From Luteipulveratus flavus (GTDB taxonomy: Bacteria; Actinomycetota; Actinomycetes; Actinomycetales; Dermatophilaceae), in NCBI RefSeq assembly GCF_029439465.1, contig NZ_JAROAV010000037.1, positions 43,524 through 107,523 of the forward strand: a DNA stretch of 64,000 bases. Reading direction: 5' to 3'. Positions 24,913 to 33,248 of this stretch are shown in pieces; the stretch's first letter is position 1; each line of letters starts with the position of its first letter. The position numbers were made by a program, and so were the translations under genes. The notes under the pieces are model-generated. The model ran no database searches. It was not told where the DNA came from and worked only from the letters and a program-made list of their open reading frames with translations.

Positions 24913-25442
24913 TCTGTCCGCCTTGAAACGGGCGCAAGAAATCTCACATCGGGGACCCCAAATAGACCGCCAACGATTTCGCTGGCGGTAAATAGTGACA
25001 TGAAGATCACCCGGCCGTGCGGACCGGGCGATGCCTCCCCCTCCGTGAGAGCTGAAGGATATGCACCCCGTGGCTACGCATGTCAGGAAATCGGAAATCT
25101 CGTGCAAGGTTGTTTTGCAACTCACCCTCGGTCCCGCCGAGAGGCGGTTCGAGTCGAATTGTTTGCCGATGAATTTATCCGCTGCCGTGTGGCTGTGTCT
25201 GTAGCGGACTGAAGGTCTGCCCAGGGTTGATCACCACGCGGGGAGGGAACGGCCTGCGACCCAGCGGCCACTACCTCAGCTCTCAGTCGACGTTGTGGAC
25301 GCGCACCCCGCTCAACTGAGCGAGCACGATCGCTCCGTTCTCGGCCAGTCGACGCGATGATTCAGCCGAAGGTCGAGCCCGATCGCGTCGTCAACTTGAA
25401 CGCTGGCACAGATGGCAACTTCGATGCTCGCGCCTGCGTGGC
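24913..25442. other. Gene-free stretch before the IS3 element
   Basis: About 530 bases with no convincing reading frame. It presumably holds the promoter of the secreted-protein gene at its left end. The rest is mixed-composition sequence with no repeat or RNA gene I can recognise. Confidence 0.5.
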
Positions 25443-25482
25443 TGACCTGTAACCGGTTTCCCGGACGGTGGTGGTGTGGTGA

Positions 25483-26353
25483 TCATGCCGCCGGGTCGGC
25501 GCTGTTGTGCAGGGATTCGAACTCGACCGGGGACGTGTAGCCGAGCGCTGAGTGGCGTCGGACGGGGTTGTAGAACGCCTCGATCCACTCGAACATGGCG
25601 TTGGCCAGCACGGCTCGGGTCGACCAGATCCGCCGGTCGAGGAGCTCGATCTGCATCGATCCCCCGAACGACTCCATCATCGAGTTGTCATACGCGCAGG
25701 CGACCTTGCCCATCGAGCCCATCAGCCCGGCCTGGCGTAGCCGGGTCCCGAAGAGCCAGAAGGTGTACTGGGTGCCGCGGTCTAAGTGCAGGATCGTCCC
25801 GACCGGCCAGCGGCGAAGGCTGGCCATCTCCAGGGCGTCGATGACCAGCTCGGTGCGCAGGTAGTCGGCGATCGACCAGCCAACCACGCGGCGGCTGAGC
25901 CGTCGATGCCCGCGGCGCAGTAGACCCAGCCCTCGCCGGTGCGGTGGTGGGTGATGTCGGTGACCCACAGCCAGTTCGGGGCGTTGGCGACGAAGCGGCG
26001 CTGCACGTGGTCGGGCCAGGTCGCCTCGGCGCGCTGGTGGTGACGCCACCGCCGACGATGCACCCCGGCCAGGCCTTGGCAGCGCATCAGCCGCGCCACT
26101 CGAAGCCGGCGACGAGGCAGCGCCGGCCCAAGGTGAGCTCGGCGTGGACCCGGCGCACGCCGTAGGTTGCCCGCGCCGCGGCGTGGACCTCGATGATGGT
26201 GTCCAGCAGGTAGGCGTCGGCGACATCACGCGCCGACGGCGCCCGCTTGGCCCACTCGTAGTAGCCCGACGTCGAAACACCCAGGACCCGGCACGTCACC
26301 GCCACAGGGAAGCCATCAGCGGCAAGCTCACGAACGAGCCGGAACCCTATTTT
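25483..26353 (-). pseudogene. IS3-family transposase OrfB, frameshifted
   Basis: Read in three successive frames: KIGFRLVRELAADGFPVAVT and CRVLGVSTSGYYEWAKRAP; then WPDHVQRRFVANAPNWLWV with the first catalytic Asp in WVTDITHH; then VVGWSIADYLRTELVIDALE, LHLDRGTQYT (second Asp) and DNSMMESFGGSMQIELL (catalytic Glu), ending YNPVRRHSALGYTSPVEFE. The DDE residues survive, but frameshifts near 26095 and near 25890 prevent a full protein. Confidence 0.88.
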
Positions 26354-26634
26354 GAGAGCACGTTCTCCCGAGCGAAGTAGGCGCTGGCCCGCTTCAGGAT
26401 CTCGATCTCCATGGCCTGAGTGCGGTTCTCTCGGCGAAGGCGGACCAGCTCAGCCCGCTCATCAATGGACAGACCGGGCTTGTGACCCTCGTCGATGTCG
26501 GCCTGCGCCATCCAGCGGCGCAGACCCGACTCGGCGATGCCCAGGTCCTTCGCGATCTGCGCGATCGGCTTCTCCCGCAGCCGAGCAAGCTCGACCGCTC
26601 GACGACGGAACTCCGGGTCCTTCGGCGCCGGCAT
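26347..26634 (-). CDS. IS3-family transposase OrfA
   Basis: 95 residues. PKDPEFRRRAVELARLREKPIAQIAKDLGIAESGLRRWMAQ is the helix-turn-helix that binds the element's ends. The C-terminal leucine-zipper-like ELVRLRRENRTQAMEIEILKRASAYFA is the usual OrfA multimerisation motif. The frame is complete. Its product cannot mobilise the element without an intact OrfB from another copy. Confidence 0.9.
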   Translation of the reverse strand: MPAPKDPEFRRRAVELARLREKPIAQIAKDLGIAESGLRRWMAQADIDEGHKPGLSIDERAELVRLRRENRTQAMEIEILKRASAYFARENVLSK

Positions 26635-26727
26635 AACGGACTCCTCTCCCAGACGATCATCGCCTCAGCTCAGGTGTCCGGGAAACCGGTTGAAGGTCAG
26701 GTTCGAGTACGGGGTTCACGGTCACGG

Positions 26728-26800
26728 TGGGCCCCGTGGGGCTCGAACCCACAACCTACGGATTAAAAGTCCGCAGCTCTGCCAATTGAGCTAGAGGCCC
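26728..26800 (-). tRNA. tRNA-Lys (anticodon TTT)
   Basis: Minus-strand cloverleaf: acceptor GGGCCTC with GGGGCCC, D-loop AGCTCAATTGGCAGAGCT, anticodon loop CTTTTAA giving TTT, and T-arm GTGGGTTCGAGCCCCAC. The discriminator is A; CCA is not encoded. Its 3' end points towards the decayed mobile region (22.5-26.7 kb), as expected for a tRNA used as an integration site. The remainder of 26801-27056 is GC-rich sequence without a recognisable gene. Confidence 0.95.
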
Positions 26801-27056
26801 TGGCGCCCGCTGGGCGAGCGCGCTCAGCAAGGGTAGTCGGCCCCGGCCGGCCTCCCCGGACCGCCCGGCCGCACGCTGACCGACCCACCGGCAGAAGTTG
26901 GCGAGCCGCACAGGAATGCCTGTGCCGACGAGCACCTTTTGCCGGTGGGGGCCGGCGGAGGTCGGCGGTCCGACCCGTCGGCCACGGTCGCGCGGGCGGT
27001 TCTCTGCCGGGCGGTTCTCGCGCGGGAACGCGGGCGGCGCCGTACGGTGGCGAGGC

Positions 27057-27980
27057 ATGAGCGTGCGGATGCAGGTGCTGCCCGTCCCCGGCCACGGCGC
27101 TGAGGACGTCGTTCTCGACGACGACGGCCAGGTCTGGACCGGCGTACGGGACGGCTGGATCGTGCGGGTGAGCCCGGACGGTCGCCAGATCGAACGCGTC
27201 CTGACCACCGAGGGTCGACCGCTCGGCCTGGAGTGGCTGCCCGACGGCCGGCTCCTGGTCTGCGACGCGCTCCGCGGCCTGCTCGCCATCGACGTCCGCA
27301 CCCAAGACATCGAGATGCTGGTCCAAGAGATCGACGGGCAGCCGATGAAGTTCACCAACAACGCGGCGGTCGCGCCGGACGGGACCGTCTGGTTCACCGA
27401 CTCCAGTCGCGACTGGGGCATCGACGAGTGGATGTCCGACCTCATCGAGCACACCTGCTCCGGCAGGCTGCTGCGTCGCGACCCTGGCGGCACGGTCGCC
27501 ACCGTCCTGGACGGTCTCGCCTTCGCCAACGGCGTTGCGCTGGTGCCGGGTGCGGTCGTCGTCGCCGAGCTGGGACTGCGGCGCCTGCATCGGGTCGACC
27601 TGACGACCGGTGCCGCGACGCTGCTGGTCGAGGGCCTGCCCGGCTACCCCGACAACATCTCCACCGGCACGGACGGCCTGATCTGGGTCGCACTCGCCGC
27701 GCCGACCGACCCCGTGCTCACCCACCTGCAGCAGCACGGGGCACCGCACATCCGCAGTCTCGTCCGTCGCCTGCCGGACGCGCTCAAACCCAATCCGAAA
27801 CGCACGGCCCACGTCCAGGCGTACGACGTCGACGGCCGCCGGGTGCACGACCTCCAGGCGGACGCGACCGACTTCCACATGATCACCGGCGTGCGCGAGA
27901 ACCACGGCCGCCTGTGGCTCGGCAGTCTGGAGGAGCCTGCCATCGCCGTGATCGACCTCGGAACCGTGTCCGCTTCCTGA
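27057..27980 (+). CDS. SMP-30/gluconolactonase/strictosidine-synthase-like protein
   Basis: 307 residues, predicted six-bladed beta-propeller. Visible repeats include AEDVVLDDDGQVWTGVRDGWIVRVSPDG, GLEWLPDGRLLVCDALRGLLAID, KFTNNAAVAPDGTVWFTDSS and PGYPDNISTGTDGLIWVALA, whose PDN is the conserved motif of strictosidine-synthase-like propellers. No signal peptide. Probable lactonase or hydrolase; substrate unknown. Confidence 0.87.
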   Translation: MSVRMQVLPVPGHGAEDVVLDDDGQVWTGVRDGWIVRVSPDGRQIERVLTTEGRPLGLEWLPDGRLLVCDALRGLLAIDVRTQDIEMLVQEIDGQPMKFTNNAAVAPDGTVWFTDSSRDWGIDEWMSDLIEHTCSGRLLRRDPGGTVATVLDGLAFANGVALVPGAVVVAELGLRRLHRVDLTTGAATLLVEGLPGYPDNISTGTDGLIWVALAAPTDPVLTHLQQHGAPHIRSLVRRLPDALKPNPKRTAHVQAYDVDGRRVHDLQADATDFHMITGVRENHGRLWLGSLEEPAIAVIDLGTVSAS

Positions 27981-27993
27981 GCGTTCCTTGACC

Positions 27994-28377
27994 ATGAGTC
28001 AGCTGACCTGCCCCAAGTGCCAGAGCGAGATGCGTTCGTACGAGCGCAACCGCGTCCTCGTCGACCAGTGCACCGGATGCGGTGGGATCTTCCTCGACAA
28101 GGGCGAGCTCGAGGCCCTGTCGGCCGCTGAGAACGCCTGGCACCAGCAGGCACAGCCCGAGCCGCAGCAGGCGCCCGGCGTCGCCCACCAGCAGGCGCCG
28201 GCGTACGGCCAGCCGCAGCAGGGGTACGCGCAGCCGTACCCCTCGGGCCAGCAGTACGCCAGCTCCAAGCAGCGGTACGCGCAGGGCTACCCGGGTGGTC
28301 AGCGGTACGCCAGCTCCAAGCAGCGCTACGGCCACCAGGGCAGGCGCGGCTCGTTCCTCGACGGCCTCTTCGGCTGA
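27994..28377 (+). CDS. Zinc-ribbon protein with Gln/Tyr-rich tail
   Basis: 127 residues. The N-terminal TFIIB-type zinc ribbon has CPKCQSEMRSYERNRVLVDQ and CTGCGGIFLDKGELEAL. It is followed by a low-complexity Q/Y/P/A tail with a duplicated QYASSKQRYAQGYPGG / QRYASSKQRYGHQG segment and an SFLDGLFG end. This ribbon-plus-disordered-tail shape is common in bacteria and its role is unknown. Starts 13 bases after the propeller gene, probably the same transcript. Confidence 0.82.
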   Translation: MSQLTCPKCQSEMRSYERNRVLVDQCTGCGGIFLDKGELEALSAAENAWHQQAQPEPQQAPGVAHQQAPAYGQPQQGYAQPYPSGQQYASSKQRYAQGYPGGQRYASSKQRYGHQGRRGSFLDGLFG

Positions 28378-28548
28378 CCGCTGGTTGAGCCGCCCACCGC
28401 TGGTTGAGCCGCCCACCGCTGGTTGAGCCGGGCGAGCGCCCAGCGCGAGCCCGAGTCGAAACCCGGCGCGACGCAGGGAGACTCTCCCGCGACGTCACCA
28501 GGTTTCGACACGGCCCTCGGCTGGCGCCTCGGTCCGGCTCAACCAGCG
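28378..28548. repeat. Intergenic cluster of family B palindromic elements
   Basis: Three GGTTGAGCCG cores at 28383, 28402 and 28421 (19-base steps) lead into GAGTCGAAACCCGGCG and GGGAGACTCTCCCGCGACG. An inverted copy follows (GGTTTCGACACGG to CGGCTCAACCAGCG, ending near 28548). The arrangement forms a long imperfect hairpin between the converging zinc-ribbon and sigma genes and may also terminate transcription. Confidence 0.85.
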
Positions 28549-28559
28549 ACAGCTTCGTC

Positions 28560-29456
28560 TCAGGAGGCGAGCTGGACGTCCATGGCGGCCAGGTGCTCGG
28601 GGTCGACCACGACCTCGACCCCCGCGACGCGACCGTCGCGCACCCTGATCACGAACACCGACAGCGGTCGGCCGCCAGGTGCCCAGGCCGCCCCGTACGC
28701 ACCGTCGACGAGGGCCACCTGCGCCGCCTGAGCCCGTCCGGAGAACACCTCGGCCACGGCTCGCCCGCCCCGAACCAGGCTCGCGAGGGCGGGTGCCCCG
28801 CTGTGGCCGGCCGCCAGCGCCGCCCGCGACGACTCCACCGCGGTCCGGTCGGCGCGCAGGACGACGTCCGGGTCCAGCAGGGTGAGCAATCGCTCGAACT
28901 CACCGTTGCGCGACGCCTCCAGGAACGCCTCGACGACCTCCCGCTGCCGGGCCCGATCGGTCTCCGCGGACGCCCCCTGCACCCGCCGACGAGCGCGTGA
29001 CGCGAGCTGGCGGGCAGCGGCGGGTGACTTGTCCACGATCGGGGCGATCTCATCGAACGGCATCCCGAACAGGTCGTGCAGCACGAACGCCAGCCGCTCC
29101 GCCGGACCGAGCGTGTCGAGAACGACCAGCAGCGCAGTCCCCAGCGAATCAGCCTGCAGCGCCTCGGGTTCCGGTTCAACCGCGTCCTCGTCAAGAGCGT
29201 CGTACGGCGACTCGTCAAGCGAGTCCTCGCGGCGCGACGTCCGCGAGCGCAGCATGTCCAGGCACACCCGCGACACGACGGTGGTCAGCCAGCCACCGAG
29301 GTTGTCGATCAAGTCCGCGTCCGACCGGTGCAGCCGCAGCCACGCCTCCTGCACGGCGTCGTCGGCCTCGGCGCTCGTCCCAAGCATCCGGTACGCCACC
29401 GCGCGCAGTCGCGGTCGCTGCTCCTCGAAGCGCCCGGCCAGCCAGTCCTCGTCCAT
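28560..29456 (-). CDS. ECF41-type RNA polymerase sigma factor with SnoaL-like C-terminal domain
   Basis: 298 residues. Region 2 reads EQRPRLRAVAYRMLGTSAEADDAVQEAWLRLHRSDAD and LGGWLTTVVSRVCLDMLRSR. Region 4 reads LDTLGPAERLAFVLHDLFGMPFDEIAPIVDKSPAAARQLASRARRR. The C-terminal 110 residues (VVEAFLEASRNGEFERLLTLLDPDVVLRAD to VVVDPEHLAAMDV) are the NTF2/SnoaL-like domain that in ECF41 (SigJ-like) sigmas replaces a separate anti-sigma factor. A matching ECF41 promoter lies in its own upstream region. Confidence 0.92.
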   Translation of the reverse strand: MDEDWLAGRFEEQRPRLRAVAYRMLGTSAEADDAVQEAWLRLHRSDADLIDNLGGWLTTVVSRVCLDMLRSRTSRREDSLDESPYDALDEDAVEPEPEALQADSLGTALLVVLDTLGPAERLAFVLHDLFGMPFDEIAPIVDKSPAAARQLASRARRRVQGASAETDRARQREVVEAFLEASRNGEFERLLTLLDPDVVLRADRTAVESSRAALAAGHSGAPALASLVRGGRAVAEVFSGRAQAAQVALVDGAYGAAWAPGGRPLSVFVIRVRDGRVAGVEVVVDPEHLAAMDVQLAS

Positions 29457-29491
29457 GTCCTCACTCTTCCCCAGATCGATCTCACCTCAGT

Positions 29492-29518
29492 GACGTAGAG
29501 CGTGAGCAGAATGTGACA
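29492..29518 (-). promoter_or_regulatory. ECF41-type promoter of the sigma gene
   Basis: On the minus strand TGTCACA (29518-29512), exactly 16 bases, then CGTC (29495-29492), about 36 bases before the sigma ATG. TGTCACA-N16-CGTC is the consensus reported for ECF41 sigma factors, so the gene is probably autoregulated. Confidence 0.85.
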
Positions 29519-29522
29519 GGAG

Positions 29523-30653
29523 GTGTTCGACGTGATCCTGGTGGCCCCTGACTCGTTCAAGGGCTCGGCGACCGCGCCCGAGGTGGCGGCGGCCCTGGCG
29601 CGCGGCCTGCGCCGGGCTCTTCCCGAGCGGACACAGGTCCGGGAGGTGCCCGTCTCGGACGGCGGTGACTCGCTGCTGGACGTGCTGCGGCCGGCGGGGT
29701 TCGAGCCGGTGACGAGCCGCACCGTCGGGCCGACCGGCGCGCCGCTCGACAGCACGTACGCCGTCCGAGGCGACACCGCCGTCGTCGAGCTCGCCGCCGC
29801 GAGCGGACTGTCCCGCCTGCCCGGCGGTCGGCCGGACCCGCTCGGCGCATCGTCGTACGGCACCGGGCTTCAGGTCGCGCAGGCACTGGACGGGGGCGCC
29901 CGTACGGTCGTGCTCGGCCTCGGCGGGTCGGCGTGCACCGACGGAGGTGCGGGGCTGCTGGAAGCACTCGGTGCGCGGCTGCTGGAAGCCGACGGCCGCC
30001 CGGTCGCCCGTGGCGGCGCGGCGCTGGCGGAAGTCACGTCGGTCTCGCTCGACGAGGCTCGTCGCAGATGCGGCAACACCGAGATCGTGCTCGCCTGCGA
30101 CGTGGACAATCCGCTGCTCGGAAAGCACGGCGCGGCAACTGTTTTCGGCCCGCAGAAGGGCGCGTCGGCGGATCAGATCGGCGAGCTGGACGCCGCACTC
30201 GCCCGCTGGGCGCGCGCGGTCGAGCGGGCGTACCCCGACGCAGCCGGCCGGAGCGAGACGCCCGGCGCCGGCGCTGCGGGCGGGACCGCGTACGGCGCGC
30301 TCGTGGGTTGCGGAGCGACGATCTCGCGCGGGACCGACGTCGTGCTCGACCTGCTCGACATCGACGCGCTTCTGCCCGAGACCGAGCTGGTGATCACCGG
30401 CGAGGGCCGTCTGGACGATCAGACGCTGCGTGGGAAGGCGCCGGCCGGCGTCACCGCCCGCGCCACCGCCGCGGGCGTCCCCGTCGTACTCGTCGCCGGT
30501 CGGGTCGACCTGACGGCACAGGAGGTACGGAGGCTCGGCGCGGGACGGGCGTACGCACTCACGGACCTGTGCGCCGACCCCGAGCGGAGCATGCGAGAGG
30601 CCACCGGCCTGCTCGAGCGCGTCGGTGAACAGATTGCCGCTGACCTGCACTGA
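29523..30653 (+). CDS. Glycerate kinase
   Basis: 376 residues, glycerate kinase type 1 (GlxK/GarK family); phosphorylates glycerate with ATP. VILVAPDSFKGSATAPEVAAALARGLRR is the signature N-terminus. VPVSDGGDSLLDVL, GLGGSACTDGGAGLLEALG, VLACDVDNPLLGKHGAATVFGPQKGA and ELVITGEGRLDDQTLRGKAP are the family core motifs. Normal length. GTG start, divergent from the ECF41 gene with only about 66 bases between. Confidence 0.94.
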   Translation: MFDVILVAPDSFKGSATAPEVAAALARGLRRALPERTQVREVPVSDGGDSLLDVLRPAGFEPVTSRTVGPTGAPLDSTYAVRGDTAVVELAAASGLSRLPGGRPDPLGASSYGTGLQVAQALDGGARTVVLGLGGSACTDGGAGLLEALGARLLEADGRPVARGGAALAEVTSVSLDEARRRCGNTEIVLACDVDNPLLGKHGAATVFGPQKGASADQIGELDAALARWARAVERAYPDAAGRSETPGAGAAGGTAYGALVGCGATISRGTDVVLDLLDIDALLPETELVITGEGRLDDQTLRGKAPAGVTARATAAGVPVVLVAGRVDLTAQEVRRLGAGRAYALTDLCADPERSMREATGLLERVGEQIAADLH

Positions 30654-30662
30654 TGCACCTGT

Positions 30663-30689
30663 TGTCACACTTCCGTCCCGGCATCCGTC
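30663..30689 (+). promoter_or_regulatory. ECF41-type promoter of the CMD gene
   Basis: TGTCACA (30663-30669), 16 bases, then CGTC (30686-30689), about 40 bases before the ATG of the AhpD-like gene. The same elements and spacing lie upstream of the neighbouring ECF41 sigma gene, making this gene the predicted target of that sigma factor. Confidence 0.85.
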
Positions 30690-30729
30690 CTCCTTGGTGA
30701 AAGCACGGAACATCAATGAGGAGAACGTG

Positions 30730-31185
30730 ATGGAAGCCCGCATCAAGAACCCCGCCACCTACATCACCGAGGCGATGGAGCCGCTGCAGGCACTCGCGGC
30801 AGCGCCGAAGGGGCACGGCGTCCCGGACGCGACGCTGGAGCTGACCCACCTGCGCGCCAGCCAGATCAACGGGTGCGCCTGGTGCCTGGACTACGGGTAC
30901 CGCAACGCCAAGAAGGCCGGCGAGACCGACGAGCGGCTGGCGACCATCGCCGGCTGGCGGGAGGCGCCGTACTTCGACGACGCCGAGAAGGCCGCGCTCG
31001 CGCTGACCGAGGAGATCACGCGGCTGGCCGACAGCAGCGACCCGGTCCCGGACGCGGTCTGGGACGAGGCGGCCAAGCACTACGACGAGGAAGCCCTGGC
31101 CGCGCTGGTGATCTGGGTGTCGATGACGAACCTGTGGAACCGGCTCAACGTCAGCGTCCGCCAGGTCGCCGGCACCTGGACCTGA
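30730..31185 (+). CDS. Carboxymuconolactone-decarboxylase/AhpD-like protein
   Basis: 151 residues, all-helical CMD fold. The redox motif is in RASQINGCAWCLDYGYRNAKKAGETDERL (CxxC at GCAWCLDYG, followed by the conserved His/Asp relay position). AALALTEEITRLADS and AALVIWVSMTNLWNRLNV are the usual later helices. Predicted peroxidatic or oxidoreductase activity. CMD proteins are the best-known ECF41 targets, and the upstream promoter matches. Confidence 0.92.
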   Translation: MEARIKNPATYITEAMEPLQALAAAPKGHGVPDATLELTHLRASQINGCAWCLDYGYRNAKKAGETDERLATIAGWREAPYFDDAEKAALALTEEITRLADSSDPVPDAVWDEAAKHYDEEALAALVIWVSMTNLWNRLNVSVRQVAGTWT

Positions 31186-31191
31186 TCCTCA

Positions 31192-31293
31192 CCCGCCGGT
31201 CGAGGAGTGCGAGCCGCTGGGTGAGGCCGCTATCGAGACCCCGTGACCGCGGTCACCGGGTCTCGATACACCTCCGGCTACTCGACCGGCGGG
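31192..31293. repeat. Inverted pair of family A palindromic elements
   Basis: Left arm 31192-31240 (CCCGCCGGTCGAGGAG to TATCGAGACC), right arm 31258-31293 (GGGTCTCGATAC to CTACTCGACCGGCGGG), in opposite orientation around a GTGACCGCGGTCAC palindrome. Forms a large hairpin between the converging CMD and FAD-oxidase genes. Same element as inside treY and the SPFH gene. Confidence 0.8.
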
Positions 31294-31307
31294 GTCGGGA
31301 CGACTCG

Positions 31308-32534
31308 TCAGGCGGCGGTGCGGGTGAGGGCCCGGCGCCGGGTGGGGCCGAAGCGGTCGGGGGACAGCAGCGGGTCGTGCAGCGTCGGTGCTCCCTCCAG
31401 CAGACCGGTGGCCACCATCTCGCCGGTCACGGGGGCCATGACCAGGCCCCACATCCCGTGGCCGGCGGCGACGGTCAGCCCCCGCGCGCGGCTGCTGGCC
31501 CCGATCACCGGCACCCCGTCCGCGGCGCACGGCCGCTCTCCCGCCCAGGTGTCGAGCACCCGGCGCACACGGACGCCCGGCAGCGCATCGGTGACGACCC
31601 GCACCATGGCGTCCGCGCGTCGCTGGTCGACCGGCCGGCCCTCGGCACCGAACTCCATCAGCCCGCACACCCGCATCCAGCCGGGCATCGGGGACACGAC
31701 CATCCGGCGCTCCTTGAACCGCACCGGCATCGTGGGCGCACCGTCGACCTCCAGGTCGATCACGTACCCGCGGCCACCCCGCAGCGGCAACCGCAGACCG
31801 GCCGGTCCGGCCAGGGCTGGGGTGTCGAGTCCCGTTGCCAGCACGACGTTTTCGGCCGCCAGCGTGCGTCCGCCAACCCGTACCCCACGTACCCGACCGT
31901 CCTCCACCACCAGCTGGTCGACGGCGGTCCCGAACCGGACCGTCGCCCCGGCACCGGCAGCCGCCGCCAGCAGCGAGCGGACGTACGCGCGGCTCTCGAC
32001 GACGGCCTCGTCGGGCTGCAGGTACGCCGACCGCACCTCACCGAGCGACGGCACCAGCTCGCGGGCTCGCTCCTGCGAGATCCCGCCGGCCGGGCCCTCC
32101 TCGCTGACGTAGATCTCCAGGGCACCGGTCACCCGGTAGGTCTCGCTGAGGCCGGCGTCGGCGTACGCGCGGTGCAGGTCGGCGCTGCGGTACGCCAGCT
32201 CCTGCAGCCGCGCGGTCACCAGCTGCACCCGGCTCTCGCGCGCCGACACCATCAGCCGGGTCAGCCACGGCACCAGGGACGGCTGCGGGTTGACTCGCAC
32301 CGCAGGCGGACTCGCGAACACCTGCTGCGCACCCTCGGCGACCAGCGCCGGCGTCGCGAGCGGACCCACGTGCGAGGGCGCCAGCACGCCGGCGTTCGCG
32401 TACGAGCAGCCGCCGCCGACGTCGTCCGCCTGTTCCAGCACCGTCACACTCGCACCACGCCGCGCCAGCTCGTACGCCGTGGTCGCGCCGACCACACCGG
32501 CACCGACCACGACGACGTCACACCTGTCCACCAT
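31308..32534 (-). CDS. FAD-dependent oxidoreductase, DadA/glycine-oxidase-like
   Basis: 408 residues. The N-terminal FAD-binding dinucleotide motif CDVVVVGAGVVGATTAYELARRG with acidic partner LEQADDVGGGCSYANAG is the DAO-family pattern. SYANAGVLAPSHVGPLATP matches D-amino-acid dehydrogenase DadA. Later, TWAGERPCAADGVPVIGASSRARGLTVAAGHGMWGLVMAPVTGEM is the C-terminal FAD/substrate segment. Likely oxidises D-amino acids or related amines. Start at MVDRCDVVV; earlier GTG codons in frame are less likely. Confidence 0.9.
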   Translation of the reverse strand: MVDRCDVVVVGAGVVGATTAYELARRGASVTVLEQADDVGGGCSYANAGVLAPSHVGPLATPALVAEGAQQVFASPPAVRVNPQPSLVPWLTRLMVSARESRVQLVTARLQELAYRSADLHRAYADAGLSETYRVTGALEIYVSEEGPAGGISQERARELVPSLGEVRSAYLQPDEAVVESRAYVRSLLAAAAGAGATVRFGTAVDQLVVEDGRVRGVRVGGRTLAAENVVLATGLDTPALAGPAGLRLPLRGGRGYVIDLEVDGAPTMPVRFKERRMVVSPMPGWMRVCGLMEFGAEGRPVDQRRADAMVRVVTDALPGVRVRRVLDTWAGERPCAADGVPVIGASSRARGLTVAAGHGMWGLVMAPVTGEMVATGLLEGAPTLHDPLLSPDRFGPTRRRALTRTAA

Positions 32535-32593
32535 GACCGCGACGCTACGGACGCCGGCGCGGTCGCGCCTCATCCCCGGGGGATGATGATGCG

Positions 32594-33199
32594 GTGGCCG
32601 AGGCGTACCGGGTCCTGCTCGTCGAGGACCACCCGATGATCTCCTTCGGCCTGGCGCGTCTGCTCGACGACGAACCCGACCTGGAGGTCGTGGGCGAGGC
32701 CAGGACGCCCGACGCCGCCAGACGCCAGGTCCGCGCCACCGAGCCCGACCTGATCGTGCTGCCGGTCCGCCTCGGCGACCGCGTCGCGGGCATCGAGCTG
32801 TGCCGCCACCTGCGGTCGACCACCGCCGCGCGCACGCTGGTCTACACCGCGTTCACCGACCCCGAGGACGTGCAGGCCGTCGTCCTCGCCGGTGCGGACG
32901 GCATGGTCGGCAAGTCCGCCTCCCCGGCCGACGTGCTGGCGGCCATGCGCACGATCCTGCGCGGCGGACGCGTGTGGCAGCCCGGTCCGGCACCGGCGCG
33001 TCGGGCCACCGAGCGCGCGCTGCTCGCGCACGAGCAGCTGACCGGCCGCGAGCGCGAGGTGCTGCGGCTGATGCTGGACCACCGGACCAACCAGCAGATC
33101 GCGGACGCCCTCACCATCGAGGTGACGACCGTGAAGACGCACGTGCGCGGACTGCTCCGCAAACTCGGGATGGGTTCGCGCCGCGACCTGTTCAGCTGA
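32594..33199 (+). CDS. NarL/LuxR-type response regulator lacking the phospho-acceptor Asp
   Basis: 201 residues, GTG start. Receiver domain: acidic pair in VLLVEDHPMISFG, Thr in VYTAFTD and Lys in MVGKSAS are present. The strand that should carry the phosphorylated Asp reads DLIVLPVRLGD, with Pro in its place. The C-terminal LuxR helix-turn-helix is intact (LTGREREVLRLMLDHRTNQQIADALTIEVTTVKTHVRGLLRKLGM). No histidine kinase is next to it. Probably a phosphorylation-independent regulator. Confidence 0.9.
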   Translation: MAEAYRVLLVEDHPMISFGLARLLDDEPDLEVVGEARTPDAARRQVRATEPDLIVLPVRLGDRVAGIELCRHLRSTTAARTLVYTAFTDPEDVQAVVLAGADGMVGKSASPADVLAAMRTILRGGRVWQPGPAPARRATERALLAHEQLTGREREVLRLMLDHRTNQQIADALTIEVTTVKTHVRGLLRKLGMGSRRDLFS

Positions 33200-33248
33200 C
33201 GCCCGGCCGCCGGCCGTGCTGTCCGGCCTCGTGCGCCCGGCCGGGACG

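Larger units (their letters stand above)
25443..26699 (-). mobile_element. IS3-family insertion sequence, degraded
   Basis: Terminal inverted repeats at 25443-25466 (TGACCTGTAACCGGTTTCCC then GGAC) and 26676-26699 match over 24 bases with two mismatches and have the TGA...TCA ends of IS3 elements. It contains an intact orfA and an orfB broken by two frameshifts. No clear 3-4-base target duplication is visible (GGC left, GGT right). Length about 1.26 kb is normal for the family. Confidence 0.88.

Noticed and set aside
25438..26703. Target-site duplication flanking the IS3 element
   Set aside because: The flanking bases (GGC left, GGT right) do not match well enough.
26701..26727. Attachment-site copy of tRNA-Lys near 22.7 kb
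   Set aside because: Only a short GGTTCGAGTA similarity exists; it is not a convincing copy of the tRNA 3' end.
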